A DNA stretch of 64,000 bases from Lachnospiraceae bacterium (GTDB lineage Bacteria > Bacillota > Clostridia > Lachnospirales > Lachnospiraceae). The notes beneath the pieces are model-generated. The model did not search any database. It was not told the DNA's origin and saw only the letters and a program-made list of their open reading frames with translations. Location: assembly GCA_910575035.1 (NCBI GenBank), contig CAJTDL010000024.1:1161-65160 (forward strand), given 5' to 3'. Both the position numbers and the translations under genes were made by a program. Shown here piece after piece: positions 1-9,699 of the stretch (positions are counted from its first letter, which is position 1; each line of letters opens with the position of its first letter).

Positions 1-2
1 CA

Positions 3-344
3 ACCGGTAAAAGCAAACGCGTCTGCCACTGTGAAAATCCCTGTACGAAATCCCCCTGCGGCAGGATGTTTTATATTTATCCCGAGAAAAACCTGCGCGC
101 CTATCCTGGTACGCTCCGTAGTACGGCCGAATGGGATTCCACCTATAAGATCAGGGTAAATGTTGAGAAATCAATCAACCATTTCAAGGACAGCTTCTGT
201 GTTGCCGGGCGTAAAACGCAGAATGAAAAAACGCTTCATGCTGACCTGCTTCTCGCCGGGATTACCCAGCTTATTACAGTAATGGTGGCTGATAAACTGC
301 ACAGGCATCAATATATCCGCAGTTTAAAACCTCTGATTGCATAA
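3..344 (+). CDS. Transposase, C-terminal fragment cut by window edge
   Basis: The frame is open from the left edge to a stop at 342-344, so only the last 113 or so codons are present. The visible part begins with a cysteine-rich stretch (CHCENPCTKSPCGRM) followed by YIYPEKNLR. This resembles the C-terminal part of IS transposases of the IS1182-like DDE type, in which a Cys/His knuckle precedes the last catalytic segment. The end reads LLLAGITQLITVMVADKL, a typical hydrophobic C-terminal helix of such enzymes. A perfect hairpin with a T-rich tail follows. Whether the element is intact cannot be judged, because its 5' part lies outside the window. Confidence 0.6.
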   Translation, partial: TGKSKRVCHCENPCTKSPCGRMFYIYPEKNLRAYPGTLRSTAEWDSTYKIRVNVEKSINHFKDSFCVAGRKTQNEKTLHADLLLAGITQLITVMVADKLHRHQYIRSLKPLIA

Positions 345-371
345 CCTTACATACCGCATACCATTTCACGG

Positions 372-397
372 GCAGATAACCTTATCTGCTTTGTTTT
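372..397 (+). terminator. Rho-independent terminator after transposase fragment
   Basis: A perfect 8-bp stem (GCAGATAA / TTATCTGC) with a two-base loop is followed by TTTGTTTTC. It lies 28 bp after the transposase stop codon. Confidence 0.6.
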
Positions 398-517
398 CAT
401 GTCTTAAAACTCTTGTTATCCACATCCACCTCCTGTAAGTCCGGCTCAACCGGGCCTTTGCCCTATTGGAATCAAGATTTTGAACTTGTTTCGCAATTAC
501 CTACCATGATACAAAAA

Positions 518-545
518 TACCGCCCGTAGTCTCGTTTGGGCGGTA
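518..545. terminator. Hairpin upstream of the lyase gene
   Basis: TACCGCCC at 518-525 pairs with GGGCGGTA at 538-545. On the minus strand the stem is followed by ATTTTTGT, so it reads better as a minus-strand or bidirectional terminator. It separates the transposase fragment from the lyase gene. Confidence 0.4.
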
Positions 546-626
546 CTTTGTGTAAGATTGGCAGTCCATTATTAAGTTTTTTATTATGTTCCCTTTGTAC
601 ACCGTTGCAAGGGAAAAGAGAAAACA

Positions 627-3600
627 ATGTTGCACAAAAAAATTCGGCCATACCAAGGAAGGATAAGGAAACTTCTTGCGCTGATTTTATCAGTAGCAAT
701 GGCTGCTGGATGTTTTCCGTTGGCTTCATTTGCGTCGGAGGCGGAAAATACAGCACAGTCAAAGGCTTTCCAGGACAGTCCCTTTCAGCATCCCGGGTTA
801 CTCCATACGAAGGCAGCCTTTGAAAAAATAAAAGAAAATGTTGACAACGGCGTGTCCCCCAATAAGGAAACCTGGGATCAGCTGTATTGGAATACCTATT
901 CCAACCCTAATTGGAACCCGCGTCCCCTGGAGTATGTGACACGGGGCGGCCGTGACAGCATTAACCAGCTGCGTATTGATATCCGAAGGGCTTATCAGAA
1001 TGCCTTGGTCTGGAAAATCAGCGGGAGCGCAGACCATGGGGCAGCTGCTTGTAGGATTATCAATGCCTGGTCTTCTGTCATGAAAGGGCTGGGTGGGAAT
1101 GCAGACCGTTTCCTGGCAGCAGGACTGCAGGGATATGAGCTGGCAAATATTGGGGAGATAATGCGGGACCATCCGGAGTTTGATACGGAGGGGCTTCAAA
1201 GGCTTCTGCTAAATGTGTTCTATCCTATGAATGATGATTTTCTAATCCGCCATAACGATGCTTATATTGGGAATTATTGGGCAAACTGGGAATTAGCGAA
1301 CCTGGCTTCCATGATTTCCATTGGCGTATACTGTGACCGGGAGGATATTTATGAGCGGGCATTGGATTATGTGAAGACAGGCAAAGGGAATGGCTCCTTT
1401 TACCATATGATGCCCTATGTCTTTGAGGAAGAAGGGCTGGTGCAGTGGCAGGAAACCACCCGTGACCAGGGGCATACAACCCTGGGGCTGGTACTGTGCG
1501 GCGTAATCTGCGAGACTGCCTGGAACCAAGGGGATGATTTATATAGGCTTTCGGACAATCGTTTTATGAAAGCCACAGAATATGTTGCAAAATACAACAG
1601 CCTGGGAGAAGAAGTGGCTTCCGCCCCTTATGAATGGAGGCAGGGCAGGGATGGGAAAAGCGTTTGGCAGCCAGCCATTAGCGGCGCATCCCGGGGAAGC
1701 TGGCGTCCTATTTATGCCCAGATGTACAATCATTATGTGAATCGCAGAGGCCTGGAAATGCCAAATGTGAAAAGGATGATGGATAATGCAGACGGCGTTT
1801 ATATCGAAGGCGGTGCAGGCAACAGCCTGGATGAGCTGGGCTGGTATACCCTGACCTATGCAAATATCAGTGATCCTGTGGAAGATCAGCCTGTGGAAGG
1901 GGAGCTGTCTGATGGCGTATACCGAATCCTGTCTTCCTCCAGCGGAAAGTCCCTGGTGGCAGATGCAGAAGGCAATCTGTCTTCCGCCCCGAAAGGTACC
2001 CGCACAGAGGAGTGGTGGATGCTGAAGAACAAAGGGGACGGGGAATATACCGTCACGAACCTGGCTACTGGAAAAGCGATGCAGGTCAATGATGAAGGCA
2101 CTGCAGAAATGGATGGAAATGTATATAGCAGGTATTATGCTTATGGAACCCAGATTGGCACAGGTGAGCCCAATGGTTCCCTTTCCCAGAGCTTTGCCTT
2201 TTTGAAAGAGGATTATGGCGCATTCCGCATTGTGCCCTCTCTGAACTATCTGGTGCTGGCATTGGAAGGAAATAATACGGCAGATGATGCCAGAATTGTC
2301 CAGTGGAGAAATGATGCCTGGGGCGCCTATTGGAATGACAACAACCCGGCACAGCGCTGGGTGCTGGAAAAGGCAACAGAAGCAGGAGCAGAATTTACCT
2401 TTGATACAGAGGATACAGGCTTTGAGTCTGCTTATGCCAAGGCTGCCGGAAGCCATACGCTGGTAGGGCATGGAAATGGGAAGGCATTGTCCCTAAACGG
2501 AGATACAGATTTTCTCACCGTGCTTTCAAAAACACAGAAAGGCATACTGGCAGGCGAGAAAAGGGTTACCATTTCCTTTGAGGCAAAGCCGGAAATATCT
2601 GCCCAGGGGGCGAATTGGGTATTTTATGCGGCGCCTGACGGGGACAGTCAGGCAGAGGATCAGGCGTCCTATATAGGTATAAAGGAAGAAAATGGCACGG
2701 TTATTGTAGTACGGCAAAAGAACGGCACAGAGAAAACAGTGGCTCGTGCTGCTTTGGAAGAAAAGAAAGCTTATGCTTCAGCAGAAACAGATGGATGGTA
2801 TAAGGTTTCAGCAGTATTTACAGAGACAGAAACGATTGTGTACATAAATGGCGAAGAAAAAGCCAGAGAAGCCAGTACAGCTTCCCTGCCAGAGATTTTG
2901 GGAGAGGGAGGCGTCTTCCAAATTGGAAAAGCAAATTTGGGAAATGGTGAATATTACGAAGGCCTGCTGGATAATTTTAAAATTGCAGGCCATGCCATGA
3001 CAGAAGGGGAGGCTCTTTTTGAGGCGGCAGGCTATGCCAAGGCGGAGCTCCCAGAGGTTTTGGCAGATTTTACCTTTGATGATGTGGAAACAGGGCTTCA
3101 GGGCGGCGCAGCTGTGGCAAGGGGCGTATACAGCCTGCAGGATCACGATGAGGGTAAAGCGTTGTACCTGAATGGATTCCGGGATTTTCTGAAGGTGACA
3201 GGACAGGACGGGAATCCGCTAATCCCAGGCGGACTAGTGAAGGAGATGACCATTTCCCTGCAAGCCAGGCAGGATGGCGGCAGCGGATGGGTATTTTACG
3301 CAGCGCCCAATGAGGTTTCCCAGAATTTTTTACAGGAACGGTATTTGGGAATCCTGGAAAATAATGGTGTAGTTACAGCCCAGCGTTATGCAAACCAGGG
3401 AGAGCGCCTGCCTTCTGCAGAGGCCTCCAGCCGGGCGCACCAGTGGCATTACCTGACGGTAGTCCTGACAGAAGGGGAAATTATTTTATATGACAATGGA
3501 GAAGAAGCAGCCCGGGCAGAAAATACAGTGCCGCTGTCTGAAATTCTGGGAGGCGACAGCATATTGCAAATCGGAAAGGCAAACTGGGGAAAGGGAGAGT

Positions 3601-6600
3601 ATTTCCAGGGCTTGATTGATAATTACAAAATCATTTCCAGGGCATGGACAGAGGCAGAGGTTCAGGCGGAGGCCATAAAATATGTAGATAAAAGTGAGCT
3701 GCAGTCTGTTTTGGATCATGTGCAGGCGGCAGAAGAAGACACTTACAGCCAGGAACGCTGGAATGCCTATCATGCAGCCCTGAGCCATGCTGAGGAATTG
3801 TTAAAGAGCAGCAATGCCCTGCAGTCTGCCATAAATACAGCCGCAGACACATTAAAGGATCTGCAGGCCTGGATGCGTTTGGATGAGGCGCTGTATGATG
3901 CTGTGCCAGAGTCCCAGGAAACATCCTATACGCAAAAAAGCTGGTCAGCATATAAGGCTGCATTGTTAAAAGCGCAGGATATGCAAAAGGAAGGCAAGGC
4001 AGCCCGCCAGGAAATAGAAGATGCAGCCAGGGAATTACGCGAGTTTCAGGCAGCATTGTTGGAAAAGTCAGGCACCATCGCAGAGGCCATTGCAAAGATC
4101 CATGCCATCGGGCAAGTGGAACGGACCCTGGCCTGCAGCCAACGGGTTATTTTGGCGAGGCAGTCCTGTAACTCCCTGCAAAATGAAGAGCTGCAGGAGG
4201 TAACAAACCTTTCCATTCTGGAAGCGGCAGAGTCTGCCATGAAGGACTATCTGGCAGAGTTTACCTTTGACAACCCAGAGACAGGGTTTATGGGCGGCCA
4301 GGCAGTGGCAGAAGGCGCCTGCACAATCCAAAATAAAGCCCTATACCTTAACGGCACAGAAAGTAATTGGCTGAACATCACAAAAGCAGACGCAGGCAGC
4401 CTGTTGACTGGACGGAATGAACTGACCATTACCTTTGCAGTAAAGCCAGAATCAGACCTGGGCAACTGGTTTTTCTATGCGGCTCCCAACCAGAATACCC
4501 AGATTTTGAACCAGGAAGTATATTTGGGCGCTCTGGAAAATAATGGAACCATCACAGCGGAACGTTACAAGAACCAGGGAGCGCGCCCCCTGTCCCCAGA
4601 GGGCAGCCTGGACACCTCAGACTGGAGCCATATAGCCTTGGTGTACACCCAAGGAGAGACTATTCTCTACATCAATGGAGAGGAAGCCAGCCGGGCAGAA
4701 AGTGAGATTCCTCTGCCTGATATTTTCGGCGGCAGCAGCATCCTGCAGATTGGAAAAGCAAACTGGGGAACCGGCGAGTATTACAGGGGCTGGCTGGATG
4801 ACTTCCGGATCCTGGGCACAGCCGCGGATGCAGAAACCATCCAAAAGGAAGCCGCAGCTTTCCAGGAAAAGCTTACTATGCAGAGAAATGCAGAAGCCGT
4901 TATGGAAAAAATCAATGCCATTGGCGAGGTAACCGCCCTGGCAGGCTGCCGCGAGAGGATCCGCGAAGCCAGGGCATCCTATGATGCATTGCCTCCTGCT
5001 GCAAAAGCCCTCGTAGAAAATGAGGATCTGCTTACAAGTGCAGAAAACACATACCAGCAATTAGCAGCAGCCCACAACAAAATCCTGGCAAAATTCACCC
5101 TGCACAATGCTGAATCCGGCTTAAAAGGCTATGGCGCGGCAGCGGCAGCCAACGGCTCCCTTACCTTTACAAAGGATCCAGAACGAGGCAATGTCCTGTC
5201 CCTTGACGGAACCGCCTGGCTGACCGTAACAAAAGAAGATGGCACCCCCCTTCTGGGAGACCAGGAGGAACTAACTATTTCCTACTACAGCAAGGCAGGA
5301 AGGACAGAGACGAATTGGCCGTTTTACGCCGCTCCCCATGGCGATCCTCAAAATGGAAAGCCCGAATGCTACATAGGAATCCTGGAAAATGGCAATAGAG
5401 CAACCGCAGAACGCTTTTTAAATGGAAGGCAGCCCAGCGCAGCCGCTGACTACGATCCTGGCTGGAACCACATTGTGGCCATTTACGAAGCAGACTGTAC
5501 AAAAATCTATGTAAATGGTAACCTAAAAGCAACCGCAGAAAACAATGGAAAGCTAAAAGAAATCCTGGGCAGCAATAGCATCCTGCAGATAGGCAAGGCA
5601 AACTGGGGAGATGGGGAATTTTACAAAGGCCTATTGGATGATTTCACAATTTACAATTACGCACTTTCCGAGGAAGAAATCTCTGTACTGGAGACAACCC
5701 AACCCCTAGACAAGAGTGCCCTGTCATCCAAGATCACTGAAGCCAAAGCCATCCAAAAGGAAGCCTACACAGAGGAAAGCTACGCAGCCTTACAGACAGC
5801 TATTGCATCAGCGGAAGAAGCGCTGGAAACAGTCGGAACTGAAGCGGAAGTGCTTGCGGCTGTCCAGGCGTTACAGGCAGCAATAGACGCTTTACAAGAA
5901 AAGGAGCCTGAGCCATTACCTGAACTGGACAAGAGCGCCCTGGAGTCCAAGCTTGCCGAGGCTCGGGGAATCGAAAAAGGGAATTACACGGAAGAAAGCT
6001 ACACGGCTTTGCAGGCAGCTATAGCATCAGCCGAAGAAGCACTGGAAACAGTCGGAACTGAAGCGGAAGTGCTTGCGGCTGTCCAGGCGTTACAGGCAGC
6101 AATAGACGCTTTACAAGAAAAGGAGCCTGAGCCATTACCTGAACTGGACAAGAGCGCCCTGGAGTCCAAGCTTGCCGAGGCTCGGGGAATCGAAAAAGGG
6201 AATTACACGGAAGAAAGCTACACGGCTTTGCAGGCAGCTATAGCATCAGCCGAAAAAGCGTTGGAAACCGTCGGAACGGAGGCGGAAGTGCTTGCGGCTG
6301 TCCAGGCGTTACAGGCAGTAATAGACGCGCTGAAAGAACAGGAAACGCCCAAGCCCCAGAAAGTATTGACAGAAGCCATAAAGATCAGTCCCGAAAAAAA
6401 AGCCCTTACCCAGGGGCAAAGCGTATCCCTTGCTATAACAGTAATCCCATCCAATGCAGACAATCCCTCTTATGGGCTTACCAGCAGCAATCCTGCAGTC
6501 GCATCTATTTCTGGGACAACAATAATTGCCCGAAAAGAAGGAACAGCAACGATTACGGCAAAAGCATCTGATGGTTCAGGCGTAACAGCCCAAATGGAAA

Positions 6601-7172
6601 TAACTGTACGCTTAAAATCTGTGACAAAGATTCAGGCAACACAAAGCAGCGCCAACCAACAGGTGAAGCTTACCTTCAGCAAAATAGCCGGCGCAACAGG
6701 CTACGATATCTACCGTTCCACCAAAAAGAACGGCACCTACAAAAAAATAGGCACCACCAAGAAGAATGCATATACAGATAAAAAATCCCAAAAGGGAAAA
6801 ACATACTTCTACAAAATAACTGCAACTGCTGTTTCCCCTGCATACAACAGTTCGCGCAGCAGCCAATATGCATCTATTAAAGTACTTGCCAGCCCAACGG
6901 TCAAATGCAAGTCCCAAAAATCCAGAAAAGTTACAGCTGCCTGGAAAAAGGTATCAAATGCACAAGGATATGTAATCTATACATCCACAAGCAAAACCAA
7001 AGGGTTTAAAGCCGCCAAAACATTAACCAAGGGAACAGCAGCAAAAGCTACTTTTAAAGCCAAGAAAACCGCCAAGAAATTATATATAAAAGTACGCGCT
7101 TTCTACCAGCAAAACGGAAAAAGGTTCTACGGCTCCTATTCCAAACCAGTTGCCGTAAAAATCAAGAAGTAA
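627..7172 (+). CDS. Giant secreted multimodular alginate-lyase-like polysaccharide lyase
   Basis: This is a 2181-residue exported protein. A basic, hydrophobic signal peptide spans about residues 1-36 (ending ASFASEAE). Residues 55-414 resemble the alginate lyase fold (Pfam Alginate_lyase), with conserved-looking NYWANWELAN and RDQGHTTLGL segments that probably hold catalytic Asn and His. Next come a ricin-type beta-trefoil (427-581), two LamG-like domains (587-790, 811-1011), two FIVAR-like helical units (1020-1140), two more LamG-like domains (1208-1400, 1486-1690), three near-identical 73-residue FIVAR units (1692-1912), a BIG2 domain (1914-1993) and two FN3-like domains to the end. No LPXTG sorting signal is visible. 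The role is inferred to be cleavage of a uronic-acid polysaccharide, with the other modules binding glycan or the cell surface; the substrate is unknown. The RBS is AGGGAAAAGAG. The gene stands alone. Confidence 0.8.
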   Translation: MLHKKIRPYQGRIRKLLALILSVAMAAGCFPLASFASEAENTAQSKAFQDSPFQHPGLLHTKAAFEKIKENVDNGVSPNKETWDQLYWNTYSNPNWNPRPLEYVTRGGRDSINQLRIDIRRAYQNALVWKISGSADHGAAACRIINAWSSVMKGLGGNADRFLAAGLQGYELANIGEIMRDHPEFDTEGLQRLLLNVFYPMNDDFLIRHNDAYIGNYWANWELANLASMISIGVYCDREDIYERALDYVKTGKGNGSFYHMMPYVFEEEGLVQWQETTRDQGHTTLGLVLCGVICETAWNQGDDLYRLSDNRFMKATEYVAKYNSLGEEVASAPYEWRQGRDGKSVWQPAISGASRGSWRPIYAQMYNHYVNRRGLEMPNVKRMMDNADGVYIEGGAGNSLDELGWYTLTYANISDPVEDQPVEGELSDGVYRILSSSSGKSLVADAEGNLSSAPKGTRTEEWWMLKNKGDGEYTVTNLATGKAMQVNDEGTAEMDGNVYSRYYAYGTQIGTGEPNGSLSQSFAFLKEDYGAFRIVPSLNYLVLALEGNNTADDARIVQWRNDAWGAYWNDNNPAQRWVLEKATEAGAEFTFDTEDTGFESAYAKAAGSHTLVGHGNGKALSLNGDTDFLTVLSKTQKGILAGEKRVTISFEAKPEISAQGANWVFYAAPDGDSQAEDQASYIGIKEENGTVIVVRQKNGTEKTVARAALEEKKAYASAETDGWYKVSAVFTETETIVYINGEEKAREASTASLPEILGEGGVFQIGKANLGNGEYYEGLLDNFKIAGHAMTEGEALFEAAGYAKAELPEVLADFTFDDVETGLQGGAAVARGVYSLQDHDEGKALYLNGFRDFLKVTGQDGNPLIPGGLVKEMTISLQARQDGGSGWVFYAAPNEVSQNFLQERYLGILENNGVVTAQRYANQGERLPSAEASSRAHQWHYLTVVLTEGEIILYDNGEEAARAENTVPLSEILGGDSILQIGKANWGKGEYFQGLIDNYKIISRAWTEAEVQAEAIKYVDKSELQSVLDHVQAAEEDTYSQERWNAYHAALSHAEELLKSSNALQSAINTAADTLKDLQAWMRLDEALYDAVPESQETSYTQKSWSAYKAALLKAQDMQKEGKAARQEIEDAARELREFQAALLEKSGTIAEAIAKIHAIGQVERTLACSQRVILARQSCNSLQNEELQEVTNLSILEAAESAMKDYLAEFTFDNPETGFMGGQAVAEGACTIQNKALYLNGTESNWLNITKADAGSLLTGRNELTITFAVKPESDLGNWFFYAAPNQNTQILNQEVYLGALENNGTITAERYKNQGARPLSPEGSLDTSDWSHIALVYTQGETILYINGEEASRAESEIPLPDIFGGSSILQIGKANWGTGEYYRGWLDDFRILGTAADAETIQKEAAAFQEKLTMQRNAEAVMEKINAIGEVTALAGCRERIREARASYDALPPAAKALVENEDLLTSAENTYQQLAAAHNKILAKFTLHNAESGLKGYGAAAAANGSLTFTKDPERGNVLSLDGTAWLTVTKEDGTPLLGDQEELTISYYSKAGRTETNWPFYAAPHGDPQNGKPECYIGILENGNRATAERFLNGRQPSAAADYDPGWNHIVAIYEADCTKIYVNGNLKATAENNGKLKEILGSNSILQIGKANWGDGEFYKGLLDDFTIYNYALSEEEISVLETTQPLDKSALSSKITEAKAIQKEAYTEESYAALQTAIASAEEALETVGTEAEVLAAVQALQAAIDALQEKEPEPLPELDKSALESKLAEARGIEKGNYTEESYTALQAAIASAEEALETVGTEAEVLAAVQALQAAIDALQEKEPEPLPELDKSALESKLAEARGIEKGNYTEESYTALQAAIASAEKALETVGTEAEVLAAVQALQAVIDALKEQETPKPQKVLTEAIKISPEKKALTQGQSVSLAITVIPSNADNPSYGLTSSNPAVASISGTTIIARKEGTATITAKASDGSGVTAQMEITVRLKSVTKIQATQSSANQQVKLTFSKIAGATGYDIYRSTKKNGTYKKIGTTKKNAYTDKKSQKGKTYFYKITATAVSPAYNSSRSSQYASIKVLASPTVKCKSQKSRKVTAAWKKVSNAQGYVIYTSTSKTKGFKAAKTLTKGTAAKATFKAKKTAKKLYIKVRAFYQQNGKRFYGSYSKPVAVKIKK
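5707..6340 (+). repeat. 219-bp in-frame tandem repeat (FIVAR units)
   Basis: Three copies with an exact period of 219 bp (73 codons) lie inside the lyase gene. For example, GTCGGAAC recurs at 5832, 6051 and 6270. Long stretches of copies 1-2 and 2-3 are identical at DNA level, which points to recent duplication or gene conversion. Each unit encodes LDKSAL...YTEESY...LQAAIDAL. Confidence 0.9.
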
Positions 7173-7192
7173 GCATTTTCTCTATCACAAAA

Positions 7193-7226
7193 ATTGCCCA
7201 TCCAAATATTATTTTGGATGGGTAAT
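7193..7226. terminator. Bidirectional terminator between convergent genes
   Basis: TTGCCCATCCAAA pairs with TTTGGATGGGTAA around a short loop. It is flanked by A-rich and T-rich tracts and lies between two convergent genes. Confidence 0.75.
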
Positions 7227-7241
7227 TCTTATTCCTCATTT

Positions 7242-7478
7242 TTACGGCATCATTTCCCGAAGCTGTTCCACCAATTCCAAATCTTCCTCTGTAACCCTCA
7301 AATTCGAGCAATACTCTTTCCCTTCTGGCGTAGTAACCTTTACCTCTAAAACTGTCCCTTCTTTCACCCCTTCCCGTCCAACTGCCTTAAGAAACTTTGG
7401 AAACTTCGGATGGTTCTCTGTAAACTTCTGCCATGCTCCCAAAATCTGAAAAATCTGCGTAGGATTCATACCTGCCAT
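7242..7478 (-). CDS. Small conserved protein of unknown function (78 aa)
   Basis: The predicted product is a soluble 78-residue protein with no signal peptide or membrane segment. The start MAGMNPTQIFQIL is preceded by AAAGGGGGGATTGAT, a strong RBS. The N-terminal half looks helical (WQKFTENHPKFPKFLKAV). The second half has alternating beta-type residues (GTVLEVKVTTPEGKEY) and ends in an acidic helix. It resembles short unnamed proteins common in Lachnospiraceae, but no function can be given. It is convergent with the lyase gene and shares its terminator. Confidence 0.7.
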   Translation of the reverse strand: MAGMNPTQIFQILGAWQKFTENHPKFPKFLKAVGREGVKEGTVLEVKVTTPEGKEYCSNLRVTEEDLELVEQLREMMP

Positions 7479-7640
7479 ATCAATCCCCCCTTTCCCTGTG
7501 ATATCACTCCCATTTTACAATGATTCCCAAAAATCTGCAATGAAAAACTTGTTTTTCCACCCATATCAGTATACAATAACCTTAAGTGCAAATTTATCCC
7601 GATATGCACCTATCAAACAAAGAAAGGCAGGAGGTATTTT

Positions 7641-8684
7641 ATGGAAACACTATCATTTGGCACAACCCAAAAAGGAGAAAAAGCATCCTTATATGTTATT
7701 GAGAATAAGAACCACGCAGCGATCAAAGTAACAGACCATGGCGCAACCCTGGTATCTGTTTTAGTCCCAGACAAAGAGGGAAACCTTAAGGACGTGGTGT
7801 TAGGCTATGATGACGCAGGAGAATACGAGAAGCACACCTATTATTTCGGAGCCACCATTGGCAGGAATGGAAACCGCATTGACAACAGCCAGATGATGAT
7901 TGATGGCAAATTATGCAAAATCCCAGCAAACGAAAATGAGAACAACCTCCACAGCGGCCCTAACGGTTTTGACCGTGTTATGTGGGAAGTAAAAGGCCAC
8001 ACAGACAACAGCATCACCTTCTTCCATTTAAGCACAGAAGAAGAGCAAGGTTTCCCAGGCAACCTGAAGGTGGAAGTTACATACACATTAACTGATGAAA
8101 ACGCCGTAGAAATCAGTTATCGCGGAGAAGCTGACAAGGCTACTGTCATGAACTTCACCAATCATTCCTATTTCAACCTGGGCGGCCAGGAAAGCGGCTC
8201 CGTAGAAAACCAAAAGCTCCAGATCCTGGCAGAAAGCTACAACCCTGTTCGGGATTCCAAATCCATCCCCACTGGAGAAATCGCGCCAGTAGCAGGCACT
8301 CCTATGGATTTTCGCGAGATGAAGCCGATTGGGCAGGATATTGAGGCTGATTTTGAACAGTTAAAATTCACAGGCGGGTATGACCACAATTTCGTGCTCA
8401 GCGATAAAGCTGGAGAGATGAAAGTAATGGCCAATGCTTATTGTGAGGAAACTGGGATTGCAATGGAAGCATCCACCGATTGCTGCGGAGTACAGTTCTA
8501 TGCGGGAAACTTTATTGAAGATCCAATCGGCAAAAACGGGGCAACTTACTGTAAACGCTGCGGATTCTGTTTAGAGTCCCAGTTCTATCCAGATGCAGTG
8601 AACCAGTCTGGCTTCCCGTCCCCGATTATAGAGGCAGGAAAGGTATTCACCACAAAAACGGTTTATCGGTTCTATACCAAATAA
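7641..8684 (+). CDS. galM: Aldose 1-epimerase (galactose mutarotase)
   Basis: The enzyme interconverts alpha and beta anomers of galactose or glucose in the cytoplasm and feeds the Leloir pathway. The 347-residue length is normal for GalM. Family motifs seen are FGATIGRNGNRI, NNLHSGPNGFD, TNHSYFNLGG (containing a catalytic His), GGYDHNF, and FYAGNF followed by ESQFYPDAVNQ near the end, which holds the expected catalytic acid region. The start is set by GGCAGGAGG seven bases before the ATG. No other galactose gene is adjacent, so the gene appears monocistronic. Confidence 0.93.
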   Translation: METLSFGTTQKGEKASLYVIENKNHAAIKVTDHGATLVSVLVPDKEGNLKDVVLGYDDAGEYEKHTYYFGATIGRNGNRIDNSQMMIDGKLCKIPANENENNLHSGPNGFDRVMWEVKGHTDNSITFFHLSTEEEQGFPGNLKVEVTYTLTDENAVEISYRGEADKATVMNFTNHSYFNLGGQESGSVENQKLQILAESYNPVRDSKSIPTGEIAPVAGTPMDFREMKPIGQDIEADFEQLKFTGGYDHNFVLSDKAGEMKVMANAYCEETGIAMEASTDCCGVQFYAGNFIEDPIGKNGATYCKRCGFCLESQFYPDAVNQSGFPSPIIEAGKVFTTKTVYRFYTK

Positions 8685-8766
8685 AGCTATTTTTTTCATT
8701 GGGCGTAGGTGGCCGTCAGAGGTGGGTTGGCTGTGTGGCCGTCAGAGGTGGGGGGCTATGCGGCCG

Positions 8767-9003
8767 CCAGGGAGGGCTGGGCTTGGGGGGCATTTGTTCC
8801 GGCGTTCTGGGATTAAGAGTTTCTAAGCAGTTCCATAGAGGCTGTACCATGCGGACGGAAGCGCCATGGACACGCCGTCCGTGCCATGGCTTTTCCGGAC
8901 ATCCGTGTCCGCAAATCCCTGCTATTTGGGGAACTGCTAAGAAACTCTTAATCCCTCCACAAGTCACAAAAGCAAACCCCTAAGCCCCAGCCCCTCCCTG
9001 ACT
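8767..9003. repeat. Dispersed long inverted-repeat element, family A copy 1
   Basis: This non-coding, roughly 235-bp block folds on itself. Its outer arms are CAGGGAGGG(C)TGGGCTT and the complementary AAGCCCCAGCCCCTCCCTG. A 25-bp inner inverted repeat with one mismatch spans about 8810-8834 and 8930-8954. Between them are GC-rich small hairpins such as CGGACATCCGTGTCCG. A related copy lies at 20758-20975 in the same orientation, with the segment from the GCGGACGG motif to the right arm well conserved. The 8700-8760 flank also carries a 26-bp-period direct duplication of TGGCCGTCAGAGGTGGG. There is no plausible ORF. Confidence 0.7.
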
Positions 9004-9173
9004 ACGTTTTCTCAGCCTGTAAGCTGAGGAGAAGATTCCGCATCTGGCATCCAGCACCCGGGATTTGGCATCCAGTACCCGGAATTTGGTATCCAACACC
9101 CGGCGTCCGAATCGCACAATATATCTAACATAAGAGCCTGCTATTATTTTCCGGACTGGGTATATCATATCCC

Positions 9174-9599
9174 CTACTTTTTAAACACAAAAAATTTGCT
9201 AAGAAAGAAATTAGAAACAATAATAATAACACTCACCACAACTTTAGACAAAAACCCCTCAATCCCCAGAATTTCCTGATCCATTCCAATCCGATACAGC
9301 AATACTGGCAGAAAAATCTCCACCAGCCCTGTCACACCTCTGGTTCCAAAAAACAAAACCATTTCTTTTAAGATTGCCCATACCCCAGATTTCTGGCTTT
9401 GGAATACAATGATCTTATTCACTATATAAGCAAAAATCACAGCCCCCAGCCAAGACAGGGTATTGCAAAAGGTAAGGGCTCCCGGCCAGATTTTTATAGT
9501 AATGGCATAGATCGCCCAATTTACAAAGGTAGTCGCTATCCCAAAAAACAAATAGCTGGCTACTTCCCGATATTTTTGGTATAGTTTTATGGGATTCAT
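9174..9599 (-). CDS. GtrA-family membrane protein
   Basis: A 141-residue, four-helix integral membrane protein of the GtrA family, which is linked to flipping or transfer of lipid-linked sugars for cell-surface polysaccharides. The family opening EVASYLFFGIATTFVNWAIY is seen, followed by helices around LSWLGAVIFAYIVNKIIVF, LVEIFLPVLLYRI and VVSVIIIVSNFFLSKFFVFKK. The frame is open further upstream to 9734, but that part reads a degraded kinase gene out of frame. The ATG at 9599 is preceded by ACGGAGAAAACC, so it is taken as the true start. No glycosyltransferase partner is adjacent. Confidence 0.85.
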   Translation of the reverse strand: MNPIKLYQKYREVASYLFFGIATTFVNWAIYAITIKIWPGALTFCNTLSWLGAVIFAYIVNKIIVFQSQKSGVWAILKEMVLFFGTRGVTGLVEIFLPVLLYRIGMDQEILGIEGFLSKVVVSVIIIVSNFFLSKFFVFKK

Positions 9600-9699
9600 G
9601 GTTTTCTCCGTTCTCATAAAGTATTGTTGTCTTAGAAATAATGTGGCCGCAATCCCATTGGCTTTAGAGAAAGGGTAGTTCACTGGTAGAGGCCAGTTA

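Noticed and set aside
8699-8983. ORFs of 94 and 83 residues in the family A element
   Set aside because: They run through an inverted-repeat element on opposite strands, and the second copy does not preserve the frames.
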